This document shows, in pieces, positions 9,239-17,709 of a stretch of DNA of 60,655 nt. The notes beneath the pieces are model-generated. The model was given only the letters and a program-made list of their open reading frames with translations, was not told the DNA's origin and made no database searches. Position numbers and translations under genes: made by a program. Origin of the DNA: an uncultured Spartobacteria bacterium (GTDB lineage: Bacteria > Verrucomicrobiota > Verrucomicrobiia > Chthoniobacterales > Chthoniobacteraceae); contig CAIURC010000030.1 in NCBI GenBank assembly GCA_903901425.1, positions 1-60,655 of the forward strand, in the 5' to 3' direction. Position 1 is the first letter of the stretch. Each line of letters opens with the position of its first letter.

Positions 9239-9516
9239 AATTTGTGAGGGGGGGGTGACTTGAGCGCAGGCTAAGCGGAATTGGTGGACTGGTGCCGATG
9301 AGAAATTTATGCAAGACCTCCCGGCGGCATTCCCCGCGGGAAAACCCGCAGGCATCTGGCTTGTCAAGCATCCCAAACCCAGTTTCTTAGACACTAACTG
9401 AGACCTCCATCCGCGCCACAGCCGCATTCCAACAACTCACAAACACCCGGCACGCACCTTGACTTCCGCAGCCTGTGGCGGTTTTAATTCCACTCAACCG
9501 CACCCCTCCTTTTCTC

Positions 9517-9909
9517 ATGCCTAATCTTTATCCCAAAATGCCGGCCGACATCGGCGTCTGCGTAACCACCACCAAACAGGACCCGGTGACCGCACTGACT
9601 TCGACCGACAAGTACGAGACCACCCTCCTTCAACTCTTGGACGGCTGGCTCATGCGGATGGGATACTCCAGCGTGCATGTGAAAGGAGTCGTCAGCCAAC
9701 TCCTCACCAGCGGGAAGGTTCAGGTCGTTTTCCGGAACAACACCGACCGTTTTGAACTGCTTCAATATGGGGATGTGATCTCCGCGTCTCAGGCGATGAG
9801 CCTGTTGGAGGATTACGTTGCCTCCCAGAAACAGGTGACCGGCGAGGAGGGGCCCGCTCAGTCCGCCACCACCCAGCGTATCGTTGTCCAGATCCCGGGC
9901 CGTCGTTGA
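9517..9909 (+). CDS. Unknown small protein, paralogue A of a tandem pair
   Basis: 130 residues from the chosen ATG (MPNLYPKMPADIGVCV). I recognise no family. It aligns over its full length without large gaps with the gene at 10167-10556. The shared core is a helix LLQLLDGWLMRMGYSS, then KGVVSQLLTSGKVQVVF, RFEL, Y-DVI and QAM-LLEDYV. There is no signal peptide, membrane helix or cysteine motif, so it is probably cytosolic. The start was set by the alignment with paralogue B (YPK-P followed by ID/IG V near the N-terminus). An upstream in-frame start at 9475 is not shared by B. It has no strong ribosome site. Confidence 0.75.
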   Translation: MPNLYPKMPADIGVCVTTTKQDPVTALTSTDKYETTLLQLLDGWLMRMGYSSVHVKGVVSQLLTSGKVQVVFRNNTDRFELLQYGDVISASQAMSLLEDYVASQKQVTGEEGPAQSATTQRIVVQIPGRR

Positions 9910-10166
9910 GCTCTACAGGACTCACCCTTGCGGTGAATCGTCTCGCCCTCCTCTCCAGAATCTCTGTGTTCAGAGGTCCCTCACGGGTCTCCCATCCCGG
10001 TTTCGCAAGCTTCGCTTCCCCAAACGCTTGATCGCCCATCATCTCCGGGCTACTCTTCCGATGTTAGAGCGGCTCTGCAGGGAAGGTCCACGAGTTCAAA
10101 ATCTGTGCGACTTCACACCTCTGAAACCGCGTCCAAGTGGTTTGTAATACGTACCGCCCTTCTCCC

Positions 10167-10556
10167 ATGAACAAGGCTTATCCGAAACCCCCACAGTCGA
10201 TCGATGTGCTCGTGGTGACCCAGACCGACGACTCGGACCTCGCTGTCGGACACAAGGAAAAATCCAGGACGAACCTGCTCGATCTCTTGGACAAGTGGCT
10301 CCTCCACATGGGGTATTCAAGCGCCTACATCAAAGGGGTTGTTTGCCAGCTGCTCACCAGTGGCAAAATCCAAGTGGTTTTCAAAAACCACACTGAGCGC
10401 TTTGAACTGGCTGACTACGCCGATGTCATCACCTCCCCTCAAGCCATGAAACTTCTGGAGGATTACGTCAACAACCACCGTGGCGCAGATGCCGGTCCCG
10501 TGGCGAGCCGGGCCCTCGCGACTCACAGGATCGTTTTCCAACCGCCCAAGCCGTGA
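10167..10556 (+). CDS. Unknown small protein, paralogue B of a tandem pair
   Basis: 129 residues from the chosen ATG (MNKAYPKPPQSIDVLV). It is a full-length paralogue of 9517-9909: LLDLLDKWLLHMGYSS, KGVVCQLLTSGKIQVVF, RFELADYADVI, QAMKLLEDYVNN. The conserved residues are spread over the whole chain, including the end of each protein (HRIVFQPPKP here and QRIVVQIPGRR in A). That pattern fits two functional copies rather than a decaying duplicate. Function is unknown. It lies 257 bp after paralogue A, and a plausible terminator follows at 10699-10735. Confidence 0.75.
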   Translation: MNKAYPKPPQSIDVLVVTQTDDSDLAVGHKEKSRTNLLDLLDKWLLHMGYSSAYIKGVVCQLLTSGKIQVVFKNHTERFELADYADVITSPQAMKLLEDYVNNHRGADAGPVASRALATHRIVFQPPKP

Positions 10557-10698
10557 CGGCGTAGCGGGGAGGATTCGCCACCGCACAGAGACCAAACAAT
10601 CCCTCTGTCGGCTCCGGTTCTCCCGGTTCCATTCTTTTTCGCGCGTTTGGATTTCCACCAGACGCGGCCCTTCTTGGCCCAGCGTTTTCAGCGAATCC

Positions 10699-10735
10699 GG
10701 GGAGAAGGGCATCGCTGCCCTCCCCCCCTTTTTTT
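10699..10735 (+). terminator. Rho-independent terminator after paralogue B
   Basis: A G-rich arm and AGGGCA (to 10711), a TCGC tetraloop, then TGCCCT and a C-run, ending in seven T residues (10729-10735). The orientation suits the + strand gene ending at 10556, although it lies about 140 bp beyond the stop and just before the 3' end of the convergent lysyl-oxidase gene. Confidence 0.6.
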
Positions 10736-10774
10736 AAGCAGGTTCGCATCCAAGAGGCCCCATGCCGGGGCAGC

Positions 10775-12307
10775 TCACGGAATGCTGACCCGGACCCGGC
10801 TGGTATTGTTGGCGTAGTCGGCCTCCTGGATGATCCCTGCGGGATTGACTGAGACCTCGAGGAAGTAATCTCCAGGAGGGACACCCGTGATGTCCACCCA
10901 CTGGCCTGGCAGGCCGCTGTCGTAAATGTCCGACCAGCCCATGTGCAATCCCTGGTAGTAACAGTTGAACGGATTCTCACGGCGCGGCGCCCTCGGATCC
11001 CATTGGCGCACGTCTTCGAGGCAGAAACTTGCCTTGTTGCCGGTGCCCACGAGTTCCCCTTGCAGGTTTAAAAGCCTGTAGCTGGCAAACTCCTTGAAGT
11101 GGTAGTGCCCATGACAGGCAAAAAACTCAAACCGCGAATCTCCCTCAGGCGCCCCTAGAATCAGGTCCGCAAGTCCAATGTTCCGGGTGTCTGTGGTGAA
11201 TCGCAGAAGGCGCCGCGTCCCGGCCACAACATTCCCCTCCACAACGGCACAATCCTCCGGGGCAAACGTCTCGGTTGTGATGTAGGGCCTGCAGGCGTCC
11301 GCCCAGACAATCAGGTCCGGTTTTGCCTCGGCCAGCGTGGCCGTGATCGCCACCCCGGAGTAGTCCGACAAACCCCGCAGCCCCACGTACCATTCCCCCT
11401 CCGTAGGCTTGGGAATCACCACCGAAGCCTGGTTGCCGGGCCCGTTCACGTAGCGCGGCGCCACACTCAGGAAATAACTGTGCCGCACATACAGGGCCGT
11501 GTCCCCAAGTCCGCCCGAGACGTCCACCTTGAGGGCAGTCCGCCCCGCTGGAACTGGGATTTTGAAGTAGGTCACCGACCCCCGGTTTCCAGAGCGCTCG
11601 TACAGCGGCACCCCGCTCTGCAACTCCAATGCCGGCCAAGCTGGGGCAGTCTCGTACATCGCATCCAGCACCCCGCTGGCCCGGCCATCGGCAAGAAATG
11701 CCTTGGCCTTCACCAGCGAAGAGGTCTCCATGCGGAAAGGAAGCCGGTACCGATTGGAAAGCGGCGTCGGTTCGCTGCCGTCCAGCGTGTAGTAGATCAC
11801 CGAGCCCCGGGTTGGAGCCCGCATGGAGAGCGTGACTCCCCCTGCCAAGCGCCCGGGACCGGGACTCAGCACCGGATCAGCCACGCGGCCGGCAGGCAAC
11901 TCATAGGTCATCCGAAGACGCACCCCAGAATAGGCCCCAAACCCGTGGAGCATCGCATACCAGACCCCTGCCACCGGAGTCTCCACGCGCACCGTTTCGG
12001 TGTTACCCGGAAGAATGCTGCTGAATTCAAACTGCTGGAGGGTCGGATGCGCACCGCGCCGAATGTACACGTTGACATCCCCGCTCCCGGAGGCGCTCAC
12101 AAACGTAAGGTTCTTGGCGCCTTCTGGAACCACGCAGCGGTAGACCCGCTCGCTGGAGCTTTCCCCCGAGAGCCGGGACAACACCTGGCCATTTTGGATC
12201 AGCACCGGCAACTCCGTGACGGCCAGCGCCGTCTTTACTCCCATCAGCGCGCAGAAGGCACCCACCAGCAACCCGAACCCTCTACAACCGCTACCCATGT
12301 TGCCCAT
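10775..12307 (-). CDS. Exported lysyl-oxidase-domain protein with PPC repeats
   Basis: About 510 residues from the ATG at 12307 (12298 is also possible). A signal peptide precedes VTELPV. Two PPC-like beta domains (about residues 40-120 and 220-310) flank a chitobiase C-terminal-like module (GSVIYYTLDGSEPTP). The last 150 residues are a lysyl oxidase domain with the copper motif H399-G-H401-Y-H403. The lysine and tyrosine that form the quinone cofactor in animal lysyl oxidase are present: K425 in GNKASFCLEDV and Y462 in GWSDIYDSGLPGQW. WVDITGVPPGDYFLEVSVNP follows, as in the animal enzymes. The predicted role is oxidation of primary amines, possibly cross-linking extracellular protein. That activity is inferred from the conserved residues; bacterial members of the family are known but uncommon. 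The longer upstream ORF is low-complexity Gly/Arg and was not included. Confidence 0.85.
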   Translation of the reverse strand: MGNMGSGCRGFGLLVGAFCALMGVKTALAVTELPVLIQNGQVLSRLSGESSSERVYRCVVPEGAKNLTFVSASGSGDVNVYIRRGAHPTLQQFEFSSILPGNTETVRVETPVAGVWYAMLHGFGAYSGVRLRMTYELPAGRVADPVLSPGPGRLAGGVTLSMRAPTRGSVIYYTLDGSEPTPLSNRYRLPFRMETSSLVKAKAFLADGRASGVLDAMYETAPAWPALELQSGVPLYERSGNRGSVTYFKIPVPAGRTALKVDVSGGLGDTALYVRHSYFLSVAPRYVNGPGNQASVVIPKPTEGEWYVGLRGLSDYSGVAITATLAEAKPDLIVWADACRPYITTETFAPEDCAVVEGNVVAGTRRLLRFTTDTRNIGLADLILGAPEGDSRFEFFACHGHYHFKEFASYRLLNLQGELVGTGNKASFCLEDVRQWDPRAPRRENPFNCYYQGLHMGWSDIYDSGLPGQWVDITGVPPGDYFLEVSVNPAGIIQEADYANNTSRVRVSIP

Positions 12308-12531
12308 GCTCCAACTTCTGGCCCCTCTGACCCGTCTGGCCCCTCCGGCTCCTCCGGCTCCCTCCCCCTCCGGTCTGAGCGCCCCTCCACCTCTGACCCA
12401 GCGCCAGAAGGCGCCCCCTCCCCAACCGCTTTTCTGTGTGCTCATAATTTGTGTGTTTGACCTGCCCCGCCACCCTAACCCGCCCTTCCAAAGCCACCAA
12501 TCAGGCGCGGCCATGGCTTCGGCCTCCGGAT

Positions 12532-13452
12532 TCAGGGGGACGGCAGCCTCGCATTCATCCACTCCAGCACCTCCCCGAAAACCCGCTCCCGCCCACGCTC
12601 GTTAAAAAGCTCGTGCCGAAACCCTTCGTACACCCGAAACGCACTCCCCGGCCCCGCCTCGGTCCGGCTCCAGAACACGCGGGTCGCATCCACAGAGGTC
12701 ACCCGGTCGTCTCCCCCGTGCATCAGCAAAAGAGGCAGACCAATCCGCCCCCCCTCCTCCAATAGTCTCCGCGCCGCCTCTTCCACCTCAAAAAACATCC
12801 GCGCCGAGATCCGATCATGCACCAAGCTTCCCCCGGCCATCGATTGCAGCCAATCGAGGTCCCTGGAAAGATCCAACGCATGGACCGGACTCCTGCTCGT
12901 CCAACCGGGAATAATCCGGCGAGCCAGATGCGCCATCGCCAGATGAAATTTTCCAGGAGAAAACGCCAGCTTCAGGTACGGCGAGGCACTCACAACGCCC
13001 AAGCACCTTCCGCCCGCGTTCCGGCCCTGATCGGCCGCATTCTCCCAACGCCGGGCCGCACTGAGAACCACCTGCCCCCCCAGGCTGTGTCCCATTAGAA
13101 AGAACGGCCGATCCTGCCCCAGACATTGCCCCAGAACGGCTTCAATGTCCCCCAAAAGATCCCCGTAGCATTCCACATCCCCGCGCCGCCCAGTCGAAAG
13201 TCCATGGCCCCGCATGTCGTAGAGCCAGACCCGCCAGCCGTTCCGGGAAAAAAAATCCGCCAGGTGCGAGTACCTCCCCGAATGTTCCCCGTGCCCGTGA
13301 TGGACGAGCAGATCCCCGCGCGGGACTGCACACCCCGGGTGGATTCCTATTCCGCGCAGGACCGCTCCGCGGACCTCGGTTTCAAAACGGAAGGATCTGG
13401 AACCGGGGCCACCCCCGGTTTGCCCCCGGGAAAACTCCTTTTCGGTTGTCAT
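12532..13452 (-). CDS. Alpha/beta hydrolase, monoacylglycerol lipase-like
   Basis: A 306-residue cytosolic hydrolase of the serine aminopeptidase/monoglyceride lipase type. The signatures in order are HGHGEHSGRYSHLADFF (oxyanion HG), DMRGHGLSTGRRGD, the nucleophile elbow GHSLGG with S123, the acid at D248/D249 in HGGDDRVT, and the catalytic H280 in GFRHELFNE. This is the canonical MGL/lysophospholipase layout, so hydrolysis of monoacylglycerols or lysophospholipids is the likely activity, but substrate range cannot be read from the sequence. It is upstream of the lysyl-oxidase gene on the same strand with a 224-bp gap, and divergent from the pseudopilin gene only 39 bp away. Confidence 0.9.
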   Translation of the reverse strand: MTTEKEFSRGQTGGGPGSRSFRFETEVRGAVLRGIGIHPGCAVPRGDLLVHHGHGEHSGRYSHLADFFSRNGWRVWLYDMRGHGLSTGRRGDVECYGDLLGDIEAVLGQCLGQDRPFFLMGHSLGGQVVLSAARRWENAADQGRNAGGRCLGVVSASPYLKLAFSPGKFHLAMAHLARRIIPGWTSRSPVHALDLSRDLDWLQSMAGGSLVHDRISARMFFEVEEAARRLLEEGGRIGLPLLLMHGGDDRVTSVDATRVFWSRTEAGPGSAFRVYEGFRHELFNERGRERVFGEVLEWMNARLPSP

Positions 13453-13491
13453 GGCTCTTCCCCGGGGTACTCTGCAGCAAAGCTTTTATCC

Positions 13492-14226
13492 ATGAAAAGT
13501 TCCCCCCAATCCGCCTCTGGACTCCTTCCAATTGCTGCCCGCTCGAGGGCAGGCTTCACACTTGTGGAGTTGATGACTGTCATCGCCATCATTCTGGTGC
13601 TGATGGGGATGCTGTTTCCAGCCGTGGACGCCGTGAAAAACAACGGGAGACGGGCTCAGGCGAAAAACGACGTCTTGCAGGTTACAAATGCGGTAAAAAA
13701 TTACTTCACCGAGTACGGCAAATATCCTTCGGTGTCGACTGCCCCGGCTGGCAGCGGGTCGAGTTCCGGAACCGAGCCGGACACTCTGGTCGGGTCGAGT
13801 GCGGGCGGTCTTCCCGTGGTGGGCGAGAACTCGGCCTTGTTCAATACCCTCCGGGCGATTTCCTCATCCCCAAATGACCAGCATGTGCTGAACCCAAGAC
13901 GCATCGTGTATTTTGAGGGGCGTTCCGTGGCCGATCCCTCCGCGCCGAAAGGTGGGTTTCTGGACCGCGTCGGCGGGACAGGTTCACAGGGCAGTTTTTA
14001 TGACCCGTGGGGCAACCAGTACTATGTTTTGATGGACACGAACTACGATTCCGTCCTCGACACGAATATGGCCTATTCCGATTTCAGCGCCGAGGATGCG
14101 AAGCCCCGGACCGGTGTAGGGGCTTTCTCCCTCGGCAAGGACGGAGTCGTGGGAGATGCCAAGGGGGCTCGGGGGTTGTACCGCTCGGGGCAAACACTCT
14201 CGGATGACGTGATTTCCTGGCAGTAG
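13492..14226 (+). CDS. Orphan prepilin-type (pseudopilin G-like) protein
   Basis: 244 residues with a class III prepilin signal: a basic leader ending SRAG, cleavage before FTLVEL, and a hydrophobic helix MTVIAIILVLMGMLFPAV. E+5 is present. The C-terminal part has the type II secretion pseudopilin pattern found in Verrucomicrobiota (RRAQAKNDVLQVTNAVKNYFTEYGKYP, then FYDPWGNQYYVLMDTNYD, with an acidic possible calcium-binding loop). It needs a prepilin peptidase and secretion ATPase, neither of which is in the window. The ATG at 13492 was chosen because it gives the leader peptide; the longer ORF upstream is the antisense of the neighbouring hydrolase. It is followed 58 bp later by a HIT-family gene. 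Confidence 0.88.
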   Translation: MKSSPQSASGLLPIAARSRAGFTLVELMTVIAIILVLMGMLFPAVDAVKNNGRRAQAKNDVLQVTNAVKNYFTEYGKYPSVSTAPAGSGSSSGTEPDTLVGSSAGGLPVVGENSALFNTLRAISSSPNDQHVLNPRRIVYFEGRSVADPSAPKGGFLDRVGGTGSQGSFYDPWGNQYYVLMDTNYDSVLDTNMAYSDFSAEDAKPRTGVGAFSLGKDGVVGDAKGARGLYRSGQTLSDDVISWQ

Positions 14227-14284
14227 TCGGGAGGGCTGCCACCTTGAGATCCCAGAGGAACGCCGGACAATTGCGACGCTGTTG

Positions 14285-14767
14285 ATGGACCTCAAGGCGA
14301 TTTGGGCTCCGTGGAGAGTGGAATACTTCAAGCAAAAGCCCTCACCCGGCTTTCTGCTCGAAGCCGCGCAGTCCACTGAGGACGCCGCTCACTGGGTGGT
14401 GATCCGGCGACCGGAAGCGATCCTGATGCTGAATCGCTACCCCTACGCTGTGGGCCACATGATGGCTGTGCCCTGCCGCCAGGTTGCTGCCATGGAGGGA
14501 CTCAATGCCGATGAAAAACTGGCACTTTGGGATCTTGCTGTAGTGGCGCAGAGACTCCTATCAAAAACGCTTGGAGCCCAAGGGTTCAACGTGGGCCTGA
14601 ATTTGGGCCGTTGTGCCGGAGCAGGCGTCGTGGAACACCTGCATCTGCATATTGTTCCCCGATGGGAGGGCGACCACAACTTCATGCCCGTCCTGGCCGA
14701 TACCCGCGTTTTCCCGGAGGCACTGGAGGCGGTTTACTTCAAACTTCGGGAAGCCGCCCAAACTTGA
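14285..14767 (+). CDS. HIT family nucleotide hydrolase/phosphorylase
   Basis: 160 residues. The histidine-triad motif is HLHLHIVPRW near residue 120, with the family's N-terminal APWRVEYF, an ILMLNRYPYAVGHMMAVP strand-turn and a FNVGLNLGRCAGAGV glycine loop. This is the arrangement of bacterial AP4A hydrolase/phosphorylase-like HIT proteins, which cleave dinucleoside polyphosphates or adenylylated substrates in the cytosol. ATG 14285 was chosen over the adjacent TTG. The gene ends 16 bp from the convergent htrA-like gene, so there is no room for a separate terminator. Confidence 0.92.
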   Translation: MDLKAIWAPWRVEYFKQKPSPGFLLEAAQSTEDAAHWVVIRRPEAILMLNRYPYAVGHMMAVPCRQVAAMEGLNADEKLALWDLAVVAQRLLSKTLGAQGFNVGLNLGRCAGAGVVEHLHLHIVPRWEGDHNFMPVLADTRVFPEALEAVYFKLREAAQT

Positions 14768-14783
14768 CCGGAGGGCCGAGTTC

Positions 14784-16229
14784 TCACCGGCGTTTTTCGA
14801 CCTTTAAAGCAATAAAGACCCGCCGCCCCTTCCGGAGAACCCCGAGCTTGACGGTTTCCTCGGCTCTCCCGTCCAACCCGGAGGAACATTCCCTGAGAAA
14901 ATCTTCCACGCCACTCACCCGCTTGCCGCCCACCTCGTCAATCAGGTCATCGGCCTGAAGGCCCGCCTTTGCGGCCTGTCCCTCGGGCGAAACCCCCTCC
15001 ACCCTGGCCCCTCGCCCACTGGAATCCCGAACGATGAGCCCCAGAGTTTCCCGCGCAGACGCAGGCGGCAGGCTTCGGGCCGGCTCAGGAAGCTCTCCCG
15101 TGGTGACTGGAATCTGCATCCGGGCGCCTGCACGCCAAACCCCCAACTGGAGTAGTTTTCCAGTTCCCCTCCGGAAAACCTCTCGCTGCAGATCCTGAGC
15201 GCTGTCCATCTGGACACCGTCCACGTCTTGAATCACGTCGGAAACTCGCAGACCGCTCCCGTATGCGGGGGAACCGGCCTCAATTGTCTTCACCAAGACA
15301 CCTCCCTGGATCTGGAGCCGCCGCTGGAGTTCGCGATCCTCGCGCACTCCCTCCACCCGGACCCCCACCCATGGACGGACGACTCGCCCTGACCGGATGA
15401 GTTGTTCGGCCACATCGCGAAGAAGGTTGGAGGGAACCGCGAAGGCCAGACCCCGTCCTATCCCGTTGACTAACGTGTTCATGCCGACCACAGCCCCATC
15501 CACGTCAAACAAAGGCCCCCCGCTGTTCCCGGGGTTGATGAAAGCATCTGTCTGCAAATAGTCCTCATGGAGGTTGGTTCCGGCCCCCAACAAGTTGGTC
15601 CGGCCCTTGCCGCTGACCCATCCGCAGCTGAAACTGTACTCTTGATGGTAAGGAGCGCCAATCGCGCCCACCAACTGCCCGACCCGCACCGCGTCGCTGT
15701 CCGCAAACCTGGCCGCCACCAGCCCAGATGCCTCCACCTTCACCACCGCCACATCCGTCTTCTCGTCTGCAGCCAGCAACCGGCCCTCCATGCGCCGCCC
15801 ATCCCGGAACCGGACATCCAACCGCTGAGCCCCATCCACCACATGCAGGTTCGTCAGCAAAAAGCCATCCTCGCGGAAGACAAAACCGCTTCCCTCGCTC
15901 TTCCGGTCCAGCTTCATGTCCGGGAGGGGTTCCTGAACCTCACGCCCTTCCCCGGTCCGCTCCCCAGTTCCCTCAGCGGTTCCTCCCTTTCGGACCGCTT
16001 CGATGACCACCACGGCAGGCGCCACCTCCTCAAACATCGCTGTAAAACCTGCATCCAGCAGCCGCAAAAGATTGCGAGCCTCCACCCGGTTGCCTTCGGT
16101 GCCGCGAGCCGGCATGGACACCGGTGCGGCGTGGACCACGGGTTTGTGCATCGTGGGCACCATCAACCCAAGCAGGGCAGACAAACCAGGAGGGAGGAAT
16201 TTTGGAACTCTGAACACCCCGCCACACAA
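14784..16229 (-). CDS. HtrA/DegP-like periplasmic serine protease with two PDZ domains
   Basis: Up to 481 residues. The start is uncertain: the longest form begins with TTG, while GTG 16217 and ATG 16163 also lie within the signal-peptide region (LSALLGLMVPT, cleavage near VVHA-AP). The trypsin-like domain (about 110-290) shows the catalytic triad H129 (LLTNLHVVDG), D159 (KTDVAVVKV) and S236 (INPGNSGGPLF). Two PDZ domains follow (about 295-375 and 390-475), each with a GL-DDLI or SDVIQDVDG type carboxylate loop. The role is quality control of misfolded envelope proteins. A low-complexity Glu/Gly/Thr insert sits at about residues 80-105 before the protease core. Confidence 0.92.
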   Translation of the reverse strand: MCGGVFRVPKFLPPGLSALLGLMVPTMHKPVVHAAPVSMPARGTEGNRVEARNLLRLLDAGFTAMFEEVAPAVVVIEAVRKGGTAEGTGERTGEGREVQEPLPDMKLDRKSEGSGFVFREDGFLLTNLHVVDGAQRLDVRFRDGRRMEGRLLAADEKTDVAVVKVEASGLVAARFADSDAVRVGQLVGAIGAPYHQEYSFSCGWVSGKGRTNLLGAGTNLHEDYLQTDAFINPGNSGGPLFDVDGAVVGMNTLVNGIGRGLAFAVPSNLLRDVAEQLIRSGRVVRPWVGVRVEGVREDRELQRRLQIQGGVLVKTIEAGSPAYGSGLRVSDVIQDVDGVQMDSAQDLQREVFRRGTGKLLQLGVWRAGARMQIPVTTGELPEPARSLPPASARETLGLIVRDSSGRGARVEGVSPEGQAAKAGLQADDLIDEVGGKRVSGVEDFLRECSSGLDGRAEETVKLGVLRKGRRVFIALKVEKRR

Positions 16230-16321
16230 ACACTTCCCGCAAGAGGTTCAACCCGAAATCCGCTGGAGGCTTCATCCGTTTGACTTCCAAATCCAGACAC
16301 CTAGGGTCTGGTCTCCAATTT

Positions 16322-17491
16322 ATGGCCGGACTTGTACTCAAACCACGCTCCAGAATCTTTCATGGCCACGAATGGGTCTACTCCAGCGAGGTCCTGAAAA
16401 GTTTCGGCAACCCCGAGGACGGCCAGGTCATCTCCCTGAAAGACAGCGCCGACCGTTTTCTGGGCAGCGCCATTTACAACTCCAAGTCCCAGATCGTGGC
16501 CCGCCGTTTCTGCCGCCAGCGGCAGGAGCTGGATCTGGATTTTTTCCAGCGCCGACTCCGGATGGCGGTTGAATACCGGAACCGCCGCGGCATTCCCCCC
16601 AACCCAAGCCGCCTGGTCTGGAGCGAAAGCGACGGTCTTCCCGGCCTCATTGTGGACCGGTATGGCGATCATCTGGTGATCCAGACGCTGACCCTCGGCA
16701 TGGACCTGCGAAAACCTCTCATCGTCCAGGCCCTTTCCGAGCTCCTGCATCCGGCGTCAATTCTGGAACGGAATGATTCACCGATGCGTAAGGCGGAGGG
16801 ACTCCCCAGCATCAACGCCGTTCTTGCCGGAACCGAACCCGCCCCGTTTCGGATCCCCGTCAACGGACTCGAGTTCGAGGTGGACTTGCTCACCGGACAG
16901 AAGACCGGTTTTTACTTGGACCAGCTCGACGCTTATCCTTCCGTAGCAGAGTTTGCCGCCGGCCGGAGTGTTCTAGATTGCTTCTCCAACCAAGGCGCGT
17001 TCGCCTTGTCCTGCGCAAAGGCCAGCGCCGCGTCCGTCCTTGCCATCGAGATCAGCAAAGAGTGCGCTTCCCAAATCCGCACCAACGCTGCCATCAACCA
17101 ACTCCCGGTGGATGTCCTTGAAGCCAACGTTTTTGACGCCCTGAAAGAACTCGAACGAACCCAGCGCTCCTTCGACCTCATTGTTCTGGATCCCCCCTCC
17201 TTTACCAAATCCAAGGGCCGGATTCATGATGCGCTCCGGGGCTACAAAGAAATTCATCTCCGGGCTCTGCGGCTCCTCAACCCTGAAGGGCTGCTCGCCA
17301 CGTTTTGCTGCTCGCACCACGTGTCCGCCCCGATTTTCCGGGAGATGATTCAAGACGCGGCCGTGGACGCAAAGGCCACGCTCCGCCTGCTCCGCACCTT
17401 CTCCCAGCGCCTCGACCATCCCATTCTCACCTCCATTCCCGAAACCGAGTACCTCACCGGGGCACTCTTTGAAAAGGTTCCGGGCAGGTAG
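16322..17491 (+). CDS. Class I SAM-dependent rRNA methyltransferase, RlmI-like
   Basis: 389 residues from ATG 16322. An N-terminal PUA domain (GLVLKPRSRIFHGHEWVY) is followed by the EEHEE-type middle region (LVWSESDGLPGLIVDRYGDHLV) and a Rossmann methyltransferase with SAM motif I VLDCFSNQGAFAL and motif IV VLDPPSFTKSKG. This is the order in RlmI, which makes m5C in 23S rRNA. However, the catalytic cysteine pattern around FCCSHHV differs between orthologues, so the exact nucleotide is not assigned. The gene is divergent from the htrA-like gene with a gap of about 92 bp. A TTG 14 codons upstream was rejected because the PUA fold begins at MAGLVL. Confidence 0.9.
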   Translation: MAGLVLKPRSRIFHGHEWVYSSEVLKSFGNPEDGQVISLKDSADRFLGSAIYNSKSQIVARRFCRQRQELDLDFFQRRLRMAVEYRNRRGIPPNPSRLVWSESDGLPGLIVDRYGDHLVIQTLTLGMDLRKPLIVQALSELLHPASILERNDSPMRKAEGLPSINAVLAGTEPAPFRIPVNGLEFEVDLLTGQKTGFYLDQLDAYPSVAEFAAGRSVLDCFSNQGAFALSCAKASAASVLAIEISKECASQIRTNAAINQLPVDVLEANVFDALKELERTQRSFDLIVLDPPSFTKSKGRIHDALRGYKEIHLRALRLLNPEGLLATFCCSHHVSAPIFREMIQDAAVDAKATLRLLRTFSQRLDHPILTSIPETEYLTGALFEKVPGR

Positions 17492-17627
17492 AACCCGGGA
17501 ATTTCAGCTCCCAGCCCGAGCTTCAGATAGCCTGCGATTGGCTCAGGGCCGCCTGTCGAAATCCCTCCTGAGCGCACAGGAAACCCACGCCCCACAAGCG
17601 ACCCGACATCATGTTCACCGCGTGGAC

Positions 17628-17662
17628 AAAAAAACCGGGCGGGTGACAACACCCGCCCGGTT
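17628..17662 (-). terminator. Strong rho-independent terminator of rpoA-rplQ
   Basis: A perfect inverted repeat, CCGGGCGGGTG (17635-17645) and CACCCGCCCGG (17650-17660), with an ACAA loop and two more A-T pairs at the base. On the minus strand the stem is followed by a run of seven T (17634-17628). It lies about 47 bp after the rplQ stop. Confidence 0.92.
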
Positions 17663-17709
17663 CAAATCCACTCAATTTCCCGGGGAAATCCCCCGGTTGG
17701 GGTTAACCC

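Noticed and set aside
10040-10140. Possible tRNA remnant between the small paralogues
   Set aside because: One stretch resembles a T-loop (AGTTCAAAATC), but no acceptor or anticodon stems can be folded.
12308-12562. N-terminal extension of the lysyl-oxidase ORF
   Set aside because: The extra 85 residues are Gly/Arg/Trp low-complexity and precede a good signal peptide at MGN/MGS; treated as untranslated leader.
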